Source: Torymus aiolomorphi (taxonomy: Eukaryota; Arthropoda; Insecta; Hymenoptera; Torymidae). From it: a DNA stretch of 64,000 nucleotides. The notes beneath the pieces were generated by a model. The model did no database searches, was not told the origin of the DNA, and was given only the letters and a program-made list of their open reading frames with translations. This document shows positions 36,200-48,169 of this stretch, piece after piece. Position numbers and translations under genes: made by a program. Where the stretch lies: assembly GCA_036365515.1 (NCBI GenBank), contig CM070873.1:221521376-221585375 (forward strand), read 5' to 3'. Every line of letters starts with the position of its first letter. Position 1 is the first letter of the stretch.

Positions 36200-37850
36200 T
36201 GCCTGCGAGGAGATGACGAGGACGGCGGCGGCGGCGGCGACGAGGGCGATGGACAGCCGGCCGATGCGCTGCCAGCGATGATGATGGTTATGTCAAAGCA
36301 TTTGGACTGGTGATTATCGCCCGATAAAGGCCTGCAAGCGGCGTTCCTCTATTTACTCGAGAATTCGACCCCCTCCTCCCTCTCTCCCCCTGTTCCCGCC
36401 TTCTAGTTAAAAATAATAGCTCAAAGCCATAGGGCGCGCGAGTCAGTCGACAATTACGATGCGGAATCCCGAAAAATTCGTGCGCGCGAATCATAAAGCC
36501 GCGTATACGTCGATTTTCTCATTATACACGGGCCCACGAAGCCGAAGAAGAGAGAAGAGCTGTATACAGCGAGAATAGCGCGCGATGCGGAGAGGGAGCC
36601 CCCCTCGCACACATGCGCTTTATAGCGACCTTCTCCGAACGCGCGCGCTGCGGGTCCTTTTGGAGGTCACCTACTCAGACTAGATGGGCGAAAGAGAGCA
36701 AGAGAGGGAGAGGCGAGAGCGAGAGAGTGCAAGGAACTTTCTTAAATCATCCGGCGCTTATAAGTATCAGCCCGTTTCGTTCCGCTGCGAACGCAACACA
36801 TCGTTCCCCTTATACGAGTGTTATATATATGCACTACTTGCGGCGTGTGTGTGTGTGTGTGTGTGTAAAATGCGTGCAAGCGGCGGCTGCGACTGCTCCC
36901 CGCGTGGTTCCCCGAAAAATTTTGCCTCATATTTTACTGCGCGCGCTTGTAATTATGACCTTTTTCTGCCCTCCGCGCGCGAGCGCTCACCCTCTCCCTC
37001 TTCCGCTCTGTCTGTCTCTCTCTCTCTCTCTCTTCGTTTTTTTGCACTGTTTTATGGCTGCGGGTTCTTGACTTTTGCGAAATATTTCACATGTGCACTG
37101 CACGCGAACAAAAGTGGATTTTATAAGAGTTGAGTGAATCAGTGCCTTAAATAGAATATACGCATTGCCATCGAGACGCGAGTTTGTTACATTTCACGAG
37201 TATTGCGAATAATAAATTGGGCAAATTAAATTTTTGAATTGAATTGATGTGAATTTTATTGTCTTTTATAAAACTGACGGCATTTGTCGAGAACGTTACC
37301 AAGACTTTGTATCTTGATGACGAGCAAAATATCTATGCGAATGATGTTTCATAAATAAGCGAATAACTAAGTGAGGCTGCAATTTAAAGATTTATGAAGA
37401 CGATCCGGTGATACTTCGCACGATACACTCTCCGAGTGTTATATCAAGGGGTTAACGTTTGAAGCGACGGTTGGCCTGTTGCAGAAATGCCAATCTGATC
37501 ATTAGCCGCCTAGCCAATTGCGAATCCGGTCAATAGTGCAGAGCGAAAGAGCGAGAGCAAGCGAGAGAGAAAGAGAAAGAGAGAGAGATAGAGAGAGAGA
37601 GATATAAGGCGCAGCAGTGCGGTGCGGCGGCAATGACTCTCGGGCGCGTCGTCGTGGGGCCCCACAAAGATTTGCGTGTCTCGTTAGCGCTGTCCCCGAA
37701 AGCCCATTGGTCATTGCCACGAAGAAGAGGGCAATTGTCCCCTGCACGTGCAGTTTAAGCGCGCATGATATGCTGCCGCCCGCTCTCTCTCGCTCGCTCG
37801 CTCTCTTTCTCTCAGCTTCTGCATGTGAATGAACCGCTCTCTTACGCCGA
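36200..37850. other. CpG/CT-rich non-coding region
   Basis: Contains a cggcgg run (36222-36245), a TG run (about 36845-36866), a CT run (about 37014-37032) and GA runs (about 37562-37602). Open frames of 149-152 codons at 36613-37133 are Ser/Arg/Leu low complexity and overlap in two frames, with no domain. Confidence 0.4.
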
Positions 37851-40800
37851 CACTGAGACCTTGTGTGTCACACTATTTGCGCGAACGAAATTAAGATTGT
37901 AATATGTGACTCTGTTTGCCGGTCAAAAAAACATGCATCTTCTTTTATCGCATTTTCTACTTGTGCACGTATATTATTTGCTTCTGTATTTATCGTTGAG
38001 TTTTCTAATTCTTATATTTAAAATAAAACCATTTATCAAAAAATAACGTAAACTTTATTTTTAAATATCAATATGTTCTAGTAGTAAGCAAAATCTATTT
38101 TTGTTTATTATTTCAATACGTAAAACAGACATTTTACTTGATAATGATATTTTATTTAAATATAAAAAGTTGTGTAACAGGTCAACGAAACGATTTCAGG
38201 GGTAAATAAGTATAAACCACCTTGAAAATTCAACGATCTAATAGTTTCTCAAAAGCATCTAATATGTATACGCATTCATGTGTGTATATGTTAATCTACT
38301 AATACACCAACATCTTCATAGACGATTGAAAAGTTAAAAACGATTTGGCAGATCTTGATATATATGTTAAAACTTATTTCATCTATTATTTTACACATAC
38401 TATGGCAAAATATATTGTATGCAACAAGTGCGTACGATTTTACACAGTTGTTGCGTAATATACTATTATTTTACGATTTACAGTAATATAATATGATCGC
38501 TTCAAATGGACGATGCTTATAATGTAATTTGTAAGGTATTATCACTAAATTGAATGTATTTGATATAAAATTAAATGATAAAGTAATTTCATTAAACTCT
38601 AAAATTGTTACTTTCAATAATGTAAAGCACAATAAACTCCATGAAGATATTTCAGTTGTTATGCATTTTTAATTTTAAATAAATCAAAATATTAAAAACT
38701 TTTCCAATGCGCATTGATTTTAAAACAGAGTATTTTTCAATATTACGAAGATTGAAAATATTTGTTTGTGAAAAAGAATGACTTAAGTGACAATTAATGG
38801 CAGCACTGTTACCTCGCAGGTATCCCTACCATCGATCGGGGCGTTGATTATCTTGTTATGTAGGTGGACGAAGTTAATCAACTGAACAAAAGATGCACAG
38901 AACGACCAATAATATGCACGCAAACAAGTTGAGTGGGATGTATTCAGGATTGTTGCAGCGGATGCCCACCGCCTTGGCGTGTGGAGAGAGGGAGAACAAG
39001 TGTTACTGGCTGTTGCTCACTCCCACGGACGCGCGATCCCTACTTTTCATCCAGTGATAATGATTTGCAATGACGTCGCATAATGGGTTGAATTTTTGCC
39101 GTTCTTTTTTTACTGGTGTATATTACTAAATGCAGGTGTGGCTTTGAATAATCAATTACTTATTTCAATCAACAGAAAAAATGAATGTGGGTTCTGCATT
39201 TTGCGGTTGTTAGATATGAAAGATTTGCACATCATGTACATTTTAGTGAAAAAGGTACAAAAATACTAGAGATTTGATAAAATAAATTTTAAACATCATC
39301 GTCTGTGATTCTTGCAGTGTTTACGGGGTACTCTTTTGTATTGTTGATAAAGCATTTTCGACTTGTTCGTGACTTTACTTAAAAAAATATTAGGTAATTA
39401 TCAAAAAATGATTTTTTTAAAATAATTAGTAAAAGTTATTAAAATTATATAGACAGACAAAGTTAAGAAATATTCATTATATCAAATCTTTATAAGTACC
39501 ACAATTTTTAAGTAGAATAGCAAAATAGTAACAGAGTCATGGTTAGGGTGTTAAAACTTTCCAATAAGTACCCTGGTGTTCTTGTTTCATAATTTGATAA
39601 AATTCATGAAAACGCGCAGCATTGCCAGATGTGCATTATACGTCTGATAAATATGCAAAGTGCAATAGTTCTTGGTCAAACAAGACGAATAAACAAGTTG
39701 GCGTGCTCTCATCGAGTGGATGATTATTCTTACTTTAGTTGCTGCACTAAATCAAATACATTTTTGAATTGATAATCAAGAATTTGTCTCATTTTATCAA
39801 AGTTAGCAATGTAAAATAAACCATGTTTTCGATTTATCACTGTAACATAGTTACAGTTGCAATTTAGTTTCATGAGAGAACATCTGACCCAATATTTAAA
39901 GAAAATTATCAGTTATTTAAATTTTTCAATCGAACAAATAAATAATAATTGTCATCGTTCATATCTGTTTCGATAAGAGTCAGGAAAGATAATGGTATAC
40001 ACTGCATGCTTAATATTGAATATAGACATACTAAGTACAGTATTTAGTAGGTCAGCACGTCACTTGTGAATAGCTATTAAAATCAATTGGTTGTTTAATT
40101 GCACCGCATGATGAAGAAATAAAAATAATATGTACTATGTTAGTCAATATACTCTTATCAAAAGATTACGTACATGAAGCATTCAGTGTCGCCACACCAT
40201 CAAAGGCAGAGTACTTATACCATGAATAATGCAGTTACCAGATGATAAATCAGGAAATGAAGAAGTTTCTTGTTATCAAGCCATAAGGCCTTTAAACTTT
40301 ATAAAACTAAAAGATGTCTCACAGAGTTCATTGGCTCTTTTCGATAAGTTTTTGCGTAAATACTTTTCAACGTTGATGTAATAATATACCGATTATTGTA
40401 ACTTCGCACAACCTACGATTCAATCAATCCTTTGGATAGAAATAAAAAGTGCTTTGATTTATCGCTTACCACCGTCATATTTATCATGTTTCATTTTTTT
40501 AAACATGAAAAACATTTTAAAAGATGACGACATTTTGAATACATTTTCAATCGCTATACTATAAGAGACTCGACTGACAACCGTACTATATTTAAGAAAT
40601 TGCATAAAGTCATAAAATCAATCGAATCCACCGGACTGCAAAATTAATTGTACGACATTCTAGCGCGAGCGCGTAAGACTTCGAAAACTCTTTTTTTAAA
40701 ATCACTTGTTGGAACTTGAAAATCGTTGCGTAGCTGCGCATATGAAGGCAAAAACTGCATAAAGCATTCGTAAAGAAACTTTAGTCGTAAAACGAAGTTA

Positions 40801-42289
40801 CGCTTCTTGTTCGACTGCAATTGAAGTTCGAGAAAAAAACGAGCGTTAAAAAAACCGAAGAAGTGGAAACTTTCAGTTGCCCTCGACAAAAAGCTACGTG
40901 CTTATATACACACATATGTGGTAAATACGCAGTTGTGAAAAAAAGACGAATAACAGAGTCGTGCGTATGCGCAACGATAGTATATAGATACGTATAGAGG
41001 TGTGATCATATTCGGGTAGGAAGAAATAAGTATCAAAATCATAGTGTTGTCGAAAAACCATTTATTATTCGAATAAATATTCTTCTATCTATCGCTTCTA
41101 TTTAAGAGAAGTACACATTATACATATAAGTAGATTTCTTGCTTCGTTCGGATACTGAATACACAATTCGATTACTCTTACATTATTTATACACTGATAA
41201 ACGTAAAAATCCTAGGTGCGCTTCATCGAGACTCACCGTGTGTCTGCCCAATGAAAACAAAGAGAGAAAAAAAATGTTTACGTCTAGCGAGGCCTTAATG
41301 AGTAGTAGCTGCGGAGAAAAAGTTGAATCGCGGACGAGTCGAGCGCGAAGGAGGTATGGAGGGGGGGGGGGGGGGGTGAGGCGAAGGAAACGGGACGACA
41401 AAGAGACGCGAGCTTTCGCAGGTGGTCTCTGCTACTTCCTTATCTCTCAGGCAGCGCCGCAGGATTAACAACGTACGTTCGCGTGCGCTAAGAAACATAA
41501 ATTACAAATCGCTTACTTGCTACAAGAGAGGCGCTCGAGCCGCCGCCACGAGAAGCCCTGCGTATACGTGTGATTAGAGTATACAGAGTATACATAGCTG
41601 ATGAAGAGAGAGAATGTAAAGCATGAAAATATCACTTTTTACGTATGTATATAGATATTTATATGTGTATGCGGTTACGTTTATAATTTGCTGATTTCAT
41701 AATACGATGATTGGTTTCGTGTACATATATTTATACATTCGCTTTGTTAAGATTATTTGTGGGGGTGAAAGTCGTAGGCTAATATCGATAAATATTATTA
41801 AGAAAGTAAACATAACAATTATTTAACAGCATTCGGCTAAAATATTTGACAGTACTTCGCGATATTTCGAGCAATTAAATGATCTAACCTGCACCTAAAT
41901 ACAATTAAATAACGCGATTCCTTATTTCAAGAATATTATTTACCAGTACAGCAACCACAATGCAGTGTATACAAAATCGCACGCAGCCTTAATCTTAACA
42001 CAGCGAATCGGCTTTTACTTTTCGAGCAGCTTTTCATATTCATATATGGGGTGATGAAGCATGATAAGTATTTGTGCGTGAATTTGAGGATTCTTGATTG
42101 AAGAAAGGCGATCAAACGCTCAGCATCGTATCTACAGCTTTTACAATGTACCTAAATGAAATTATTACAATAACTTCATGCCAAATTATACTCGATCCTC
42201 GAGCGACGCATTCTGACTCGGGATCGATGGCGTATCGTTTGAGTGTTTTATCTTCGCTTTTCTCAGCTGGTCCTCATATGTAATCCAAT
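37851..42289. other. Non-coding, mainly AT-rich stretch downstream of myoglianin
   Basis: No recognised gene or element. A (G)n run at about 41360-41377 and CpG-richer DNA (41200-41560) are the only conspicuous features. Some of this may be distal 3' UTR or regulatory DNA of myoglianin. Confidence 0.4.
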
Positions 42290-43237
42290 TTTATTTTATT
42301 TTTTTTTCATTTTAATGTCGAGGAACGGCCGAAGCAAATTATTTTGCCATTACCATTATTTCTATAATAATTATTAATAATATTATCGTTACTTTTTTAT
42401 TTATTTACACATCACATACACGTAAAATTTACTTTATATAAACTCGTGTTTGCACTCACTTTAGCGCGCATTCGCACATTGCACACACACCATTAGAAAA
42501 AAAAGGAAAAAGAAATAACGAATTAACTGTACACCGAGATCCTTTAACCATCGCGTTTCCATGGACTACTGGTGAAATGATTGAATAATTAAAAAGGAGG
42601 TGAATAAAAACAATGAAAACCCGGGATGAGAGTTAAAATTCGAAGCTATATCTTACGGGGGACGAGTTACAGAGTTAAATAGCGTGGAAAAATTGAAAAA
42701 TTTGTTCATGATTAAAGCAATTGCTACTCCTCGGCTGTGTGTTGGCAAACGCGATGGCACCTTAAAATAATACCGTGACGCTAGGAACTATCTGCCTTGC
42801 AATGGATCACCGTTTTCTTTTCTGTTCTCCCTCGGAGAAGAGCGGTCCTGCCCCTGGTTACTCAAGCTTTCCTCTCCTCCCTCTTTTTCTCTCTCTCTCT
42901 CTTCCCGATCATTAGCGCGCAATCTCAACCTGCCATTACCCGCAGTACTCGCGATATCTCAGGTGGCAGCCGCGGCAGCCGCATCTACAAGGCACTTCAG
43001 TCTATCGATGAAGAAAAAGAATGTTCAGTACGAGAATCAACGCGACGACGCGCCTCCCTCTCGAGCCCTCGCGTCGCGGCGGTGGCGGCTGCGATTCTGA
43101 CTCCGGCAGGGCGGTACGCTCGAAACGATCGCTCGCAAAAGAAGGTGGAGGAGGAGGAGGAGGAAAGCAGCAGCCTTGGCTGTTGCAGTCGCGGGACGAG
43201 CGGAGGCCAAGAGTCGGGCGGCCAGGCCGATGAGGGA
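42290..43237 (-). other. Probable 3' UTR of myoglianin
   Basis: This is the sequence immediately 3' of the myoglianin stop on the minus strand. Minus-strand AATAAA-type hexamers lie near 42396-42401 and 42290-42295, so a transcript of roughly 0.85-0.95 kb beyond the stop is plausible. A purine-rich run at about 43141-43170 and a CT/GA run at about 42880-42905 lie inside it. A 148-codon plus-strand frame (42797-43243) overlaps the exon end, is compositionally simple, and is not considered a gene. The true cleavage site cannot be decided from sequence alone. Confidence 0.35.
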
Positions 43238-43457
43238 CTATGAGCAGCCGCAGCGCTCGACGACCATGCCGGGCAGCCGCGAGAAGACGATCTGGTACTC
43301 GTTGTCGAAGTAGAGCATCGTGATCTCGGAGAGTTTGCGCGGCGCGCAGCAGGGCCCCGTGTTGTTCGGCGGCTCCGCCAGGCTCACGATGTGCGTGTTC
43401 GGGTAGGCCGGCAGGAACGCCATCGGACAGTCCCCCGAGCAGTAGTTGGCGTCGTAC
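43238..43457 (-). CDS. myo: Myoglianin, last coding exon: C-terminal cystine-knot ligand domain
   Basis: This minus-strand exon starts after a cag acceptor (43458-43460). One base completes the split Lys codon from the upstream exon, followed by 72 codons and a stop at 43238-43240. It begins 'YDANYCSGDCPMAFLPAYPNT' in sense, contains 'GPCCAPRKLS' and 'ITMLYFDNEYQIV', and ends in 'MVVERCGCS', the classic TGF-beta C-terminus. Joined to the upstream exon, the mature chain after RIKR is 109 residues with nine cysteines. This is the length and cysteine count of the vertebrate GDF8/GDF11 ligand, so the knot and the intermolecular cysteine are all present. The single-base phase fits the upstream donor exactly, which strongly supports the intron of 759 bp. 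No frameshift or missing residue is visible. Paralogous activin or dawdle is less likely because the 'FGWDWIIAPK' and 'LAEPPNNTGPCC' segments are myoglianin-like. Confidence 0.94.
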
Positions 43458-44216
43458 CTGCGAACACACGGTCACCATGTACATTCTCTCCCTTTTTTCT
43501 CCGAGCTCGCGGTCAAGTAGATCGAGTCCCGTTTCGGTCAGGCGCTATAACTGCAGCCTCTCGCTCGAATCATTCTTTTTACTAGTTGTGCGAACGTTGG
43601 TTTATCAGTTGAGAGTGCCCAACTTTGGGATCATTTAATGAAGTAACAGGCGCGACTTGTCGTCGGAAGCTACCCATCTACTTGTTAGATTTTCATGTAA
43701 ATAAGATAACTCTGGCTAATTCGGCATATTTTTCAGATTAATACTCTTGTAAATAAGTAAACGAGGTTCGGAAAATTTTTAAATAATTTAAAAGACATAT
43801 TTTTTTCCTTTTCATATTTTTGCTTTCTCATACAGTACTGGTAGGGCCGAGGAAATGTACTGTGACTTAATTAGCCTGAGTTACCTTATTATCAGTTCAT
43901 TTGTATAAGATAATATGACTAATGAAAAAAAACTTCTATTAAAACTATTAACTAACATGATGATACTGCAGCTCTGATTAACACCTTTATTTGCAAACAT
44001 TTTAAAAATAACTCAAAATTTTGGATATTAAAAACGCAAAAATTGCAAGATAACGACAACCGATATTTCGAAATCTCTAAAGTTCATCAGAATGCAGCAA
44101 GAAAGTTTTGTCGAATCCGTTAATTTTTACCGATACTCAATCAGTCAGTTTATTGTAAAACCAGCTACAAAAGCGTCTTCAATGAGAAGAACAAAAGAAA
44201 TAAATAAAAGACTAAC
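43458..44216 (-). other. Myoglianin intron inside the mature-ligand coding region
   Basis: The 759-bp intron has a GT donor (gttagt) at 44211-44216 and an AG acceptor (cag) at 43458-43460. The reading phase is preserved across it. Its proximal part (43460-43560) is pyrimidine-rich on the plus strand, and the rest is AT-rich with no recognised element. It splits the ligand domain just after 'WIIAPK'. Confidence 0.85.
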
Positions 44217-44901
44217 TTTTTCGGCGCGATAATCCAGTCCCAGCCGAACTTCTCAAAGTCGACGGTGAGCTTGTATCGGCAACACCTCGTCTCCTGGCTG
44301 CTCTCGTCGCAGTTGAGCCCGACGTTCCGCTTGATGCGGGCGCCCCGCCGCGAGTCCAGCTCCTGCGTCTGCACCTCGAGGTAGGGCGCGCTCTCGGCGG
44401 CCGGGCTGGTCTCGACGAACCTTCCGGAGCCACTGGCCCTCGAGCTGTGCTGCCGGCGGCCGCTTCCATGCGAGCCGTGCACCTTCACGGCGACGCCGAG
44501 GTTATCGCGCGGGTGCTTGAACCACTCGGCGACCATGCGCCTCAGCTCGATCGTCACCCACATGCCCTGTCGGCCCGCGGGTCGCCGGTGCTTCGTCGTC
44601 AGCGGCGGCCCGAGCTGCGGGCCGCCCGAGTCCGTCGTGCCGCGCATTATCCGCTGCAGCGTGATGGTCACCGTGCCCGCGTCACCGCCGCTCAACAGCT
44701 CGAGGTCCGCCTCCTCGGCGGTACTGTCGAGGCCGACAGCCTCGCCTCCGTCGCTCTCCGACGATGAGTGCTCCCTGCTCTCGTGGCTGCCGTAGATCCA
44801 GAGCGACAGCTCGGCCCGCGTCACCCTGTGCTGCACGATCTTGTCGGAGAACTTGAAGTAGAGCACGTCCAGGTTGCCTTTCGAATGCCTTAGCCTCTGA
44901 T
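44217..44901 (-). CDS. myo: Myoglianin (GDF8/11-type TGF-beta ligand), internal exon: propeptide plus start of mature domain
   Basis: This exon is read on the minus strand from an acceptor (tttcag at 44902-44907) to a donor (gttagt at 44211-44216). It is 685 bp long with split codons at both ends. The 5' part encodes the end of a TGF-beta propeptide, including a hydrophobic 'LYFKFSDKIVQHRV...LSLWIYGS' region like that of myostatin propeptides. Next comes a variable Ser/Gly/Glu-rich stretch and a basic furin-type site RIKR near 44325-44345. The mature ligand then begins with 'NVGLNC', followed by 'CCRYKLTVDFEKFGWDWIIAPK', the signature of the GDF8/GDF11/myoglianin group. Family knowledge: these are secreted disulfide-linked dimers released by furin cleavage that signal through type I/II Ser/Thr kinase receptors to Smads; insect myoglianin acts in muscle, glia and metamorphic timing. 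The frame remains open to an apparent Met at 44926, but the acceptor site and homology argue that this is intronic. Upstream exons with the signal peptide and first propeptide half are not identified. Confidence 0.93.
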
Positions 44902-46585
44902 CTGAAACAACATAATATTCATACATTTATTTTTTATTTATATTCCAAAGCACTTGCTGCATTTACTGTTTTCAATTTTGTACAGGTAATATTGTAGTAT
45001 ATTTTTTTATTTAATGATTTTTCTTATACGGGCCACAGACCTTTTGGCATGGGAGTGCTTGAACCAAACTCTCCACCTTAAAGGCTTTCTCTATATAGCA
45101 CTTTAATCTAGGCACCCGCATGTATACACCGACCGACACAGCTGGTAAGAAAACCTCCTGAGAGGGAAAAACTTACACCAAGAACAGCAGCAAAGGAATC
45201 AAACTCGAGTATATTCCGCGAATATACAAGTTATTTTCCCTTACCTGTCGATAAACACCATTAAAACTGTCCTCTATCGGTGTGGCTGAGTGGATACTCA
45301 TCCAAGGATTATTATGTAAAACGCTGTTTGTTTGGGATGTCGAAATTGTTTATAAGGAACATCAACAATTTTTTTCTCGCGAAAAGTCAGCGGCATCCGG
45401 ACTGGAGTCGATTTTGGACCCGGATGCTAGATCGGGTTGTTATTTATGAACCATAATGGATCTTCATAATATTTTAGTATTTATTTATTATTTACAATTA
45501 TATATCTTTATAGCCCGTAAAATAACCTTAACAACACTTAATAAGAACTTTCTTTGTAGATAAAACCAATAATGAAGAGAGTTTTCTAATACTTTCCTTA
45601 TACGTTACCGATGCATGATAATGCTTTCTGAAGTGTTATTACAAACAATTTTATCATCTCTGAAAGAAAAGAATTAAATCATTTTCTCACTTATCGATTG
45701 CAAGCCATACGCAACCTGTTGGTCATACCATGAATTTAAACCATCATTATAATACCTTTCGAAACAAAGATTCAGTTGATACTTTTAGATAATTTTCTAC
45801 ATATGAAAATATTCAAGAAGACCCAATATTAAATTTCAAAGCTCCGAAAAACTTAAGTTATGGATATTAAACATTAATTTTTGTTAATATTAAAAGTTAA
45901 CAGAGAATGAATTTTTGTTTTCTATTTTTATTTATTTAAAGTTCAATGTATGATATGATTTAACATAATAAAAAAAAATTCTCAAAAATAAATCTAAATT
46001 GGTATAGTTAAAAGCTTTATTTGCTTTTCAAGTAAAGATCTGAATTGTTATAAGTAACCTCAGAATGATTAACATCGTCATTTTCGCTTGCCTTATTGAG
46101 AACAGGTGGTTTGAAGACTACTATTATTAAGAAAATATTATAATTACGACAATCAAAATTAGTATCAAAAGAAGCATGAAGGATGTTACAGTCTGCAAGA
46201 AAAACCAAAATCACATTTTCGCTAAAATTTTTATCAGTTATAATTACACAATTTTACAGTAAGAGCAAATTTTTTGCGATATTTTTTATTGTTTTAGGTG
46301 CAGAAGAAAAAGGTCGCATGTTTAAAATAAAGTCGCATGAAAAAGAGTCGGGTGGTTAAGTATTCAACTAAGAAATGTTGGTTTCATCTAGATCGTCCGA
46401 AATCGATGGAAGAAAATGGCTTATGTGTATGTAAATGTAAGTACCTAGTAAGTAAATTTTAAGCAACCCTAACGATTATGATTGTCTTCTTAAATCTAAT
46501 ATGTGCGCGTATTAAGTTATATAAAATAAATGTATGATTTTTCTGTCTTAGGTTATATAGTAGAGTGATGACATAAAAATTGTAT
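44902..46585. other. Upstream intron or intergenic DNA of myoglianin
   Basis: AT-rich except for a mixed segment (45030-45430). The missing myoglianin 5' exons should lie at higher coordinates on the minus strand, but I could not identify an exon that completes the split codon. Confidence 0.4.
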
Positions 46586-47502
46586 AGGGGAGACCAGGGC
46601 TAGTTGACCGACTTTTTACATTCTATTCTTTTTACAAAAAACTATAAACTTAATGAACAAAACTTTTTCAATATTTCAAAGTACTCCATCTAAAGAATAT
46701 TTATAATTTTTTTCAAACTTGTAGGATGACCTCAAAAAAAAAACTAGAATCAATTTTTTAACCGCACGATTTTTGGCCCACCTGCCCCACGAGCGGGGAA
46801 GATTGGCCATGGATCTGGGATAAGCTCATCGACGATAAATCTTAAAATAAAATACAAAAATTAACGATATTATTATATTAAATAAAACAATTAAACTGGA
46901 GAACAATAAATTGAACACATAATAAATAATTCAATAACAAAATAAGATATAATGTGTTAACAACATTAGTACTGTCTCTATAAGGCTCTGTTGGGTTTTC
47001 TGTGATATATCAAACCATTTTTATCTAGTAGTGAAATGATTATATGAATGGCGAGCTTGTTCCAAACAAGTCAGCCAACATGGCCCAAGGGTACATTTTA
47101 ATTTAGAAATTAAGCTAATAATATTAAAAATAAAAAAAAAATAAAAAAAATTAAAAGTTGTAAAATTATAAAAAATCAATTATATTATAATAAGTGAAAA
47201 TAGATAATCATAATTTTTTTTAAAGAATTATCCTATACATTAAGTGAAAATAGATAATCATAATTTTTTTTAAAGAATTATCCTATATTTCCTAAAATGT
47301 AAAATTTGCTCCGACATATAAGAAAATTTTCAAACTTGCGTCTTTCCACGGCGCATGATGCTTTCCGACTAAAAATTAAAACAAATATTCCTGATTCGAT
47401 TTTACGTTACTGACATCAACAGCCTTGACCTTTGCTATTTCAGCAGGTTATTAGCATTTGTCCAACCTGTCCCGTATGCCAACTTGGTCTTCCCGGCCCC
47501 CC
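46586..47502. mobile_element. Possible element with GGGGAGACCAGGG ends
   Basis: The left end is aggggagaccagggctagtt; the right end, reverse complemented, reads aggggggccgggaagaccaa followed by gttggca, a weak but similar motif. Related motifs lie inside (gcggggaagattggccatgg near 46794). It resembles in style the 22.08-23.46 kb element and may belong to the same loose family. Ends are uncertain. Confidence 0.35.
47191..47290 (+). repeat. 50-bp perfect tandem duplication
   Basis: 'taagtgaaaatagataatca' plus the following T-rich and 'aaagaattatcctata' sequence is present twice in succession with essentially no differences. Confidence 0.9.
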
Positions 47503-47519
47503 TGCTCATAGTCTTCTGC

Positions 47520-47640
47520 TACCGATTGTATACAATTGTATACCAAGTGTATATATAATTTGTATAGAATCATTCCTATATATACGGATTGTATACAAAG
47601 GATGTATATAATCTGTATATATCCTAGATAAATCATTTTT
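47520..47640 (+). repeat. Short 'ttgtatac / tatatacg' degenerate repeats
   Basis: Repeated ccgattgtataca, gtgtatataatttgtata, cggattgtatacaaagg and gtatataatctgtata segments. It is simple-sequence-like, with no gene. Confidence 0.5.
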
Positions 47641-48019
47641 ACGTGGGATTGGGTCATGAAAGTTGTATAATTCTTTACCATTACTACTTATCCATTATAA
47701 ATTATAAACTATTTCTTTTTAAGGAAATCCTTATATATCTGAAAAAAAAATTTAAATATAATAAAATAGCTGCAATTATAGACTAAAATATAGAAAGGAT
47801 ATACTTCAATAGATATGATAGTAGATTATGCAACTAGGGAGTAAAGTAGACTATGGACGCCCGCGAGGGATTTACGTCCGAGCGAAGTGGGCAGCAAGTC
47901 GCGAGCGTTCATAGCCCTCATTGCTCCCGAGGGCAATATACAATTTTTCCGCATCCCCGGCGGAAAGTTATTTGTGCTTAATCCCTGATTTCAGGGTCGA
48001 AAACGTCACATAACCTGGC

Positions 48020-48166
48020 TTCTAGAAACTGCGTCGCCTATGCTCGTGTATCTACTTTTTTCCTGATTAGTGCCGCCTGCAGTGATTTGCACCCCGACCA
48101 ACACGGAGGCGGCGCTAGCCGGGAAAAAATTAGGGAAACGCGCCTGCGCGTGTCAGTTTCTAGGAG
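48020..48166. repeat. Small GC-rich inverted repeat
   Basis: Outer ends tctagaaactg and cagtttctag, and an inner pair agtgccgcct / aggcggcgct, form a nested dyad. It may be a short MITE; no target duplication is clear. The preceding DNA (47858-48010) is CpG-rich and dispersed-repeat-like. Confidence 0.4.
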
Positions 48167-48169
48167 GGA

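Noticed and set aside
36684..37133. 149- and 152-codon overlapping frames
   Set aside because: Two frames open over the same CT/GA-rich DNA, which points to composition and not coding.
42797..43243. 148-codon plus-strand frame antisense to the myoglianin 3' end
   Set aside because: Shadow of the 3' UTR/exon with Glu and Ser runs from gaggag repeats.
45280..45420. A tRNA/SINE-like A-box (tggctgagtgg) followed far downstream by a weak B-box-like gagtcgatttt
   Set aside because: The boxes are about 120 bp apart, the B-box is poor and no cloverleaf can be formed; a SINE origin is possible but unsupported.
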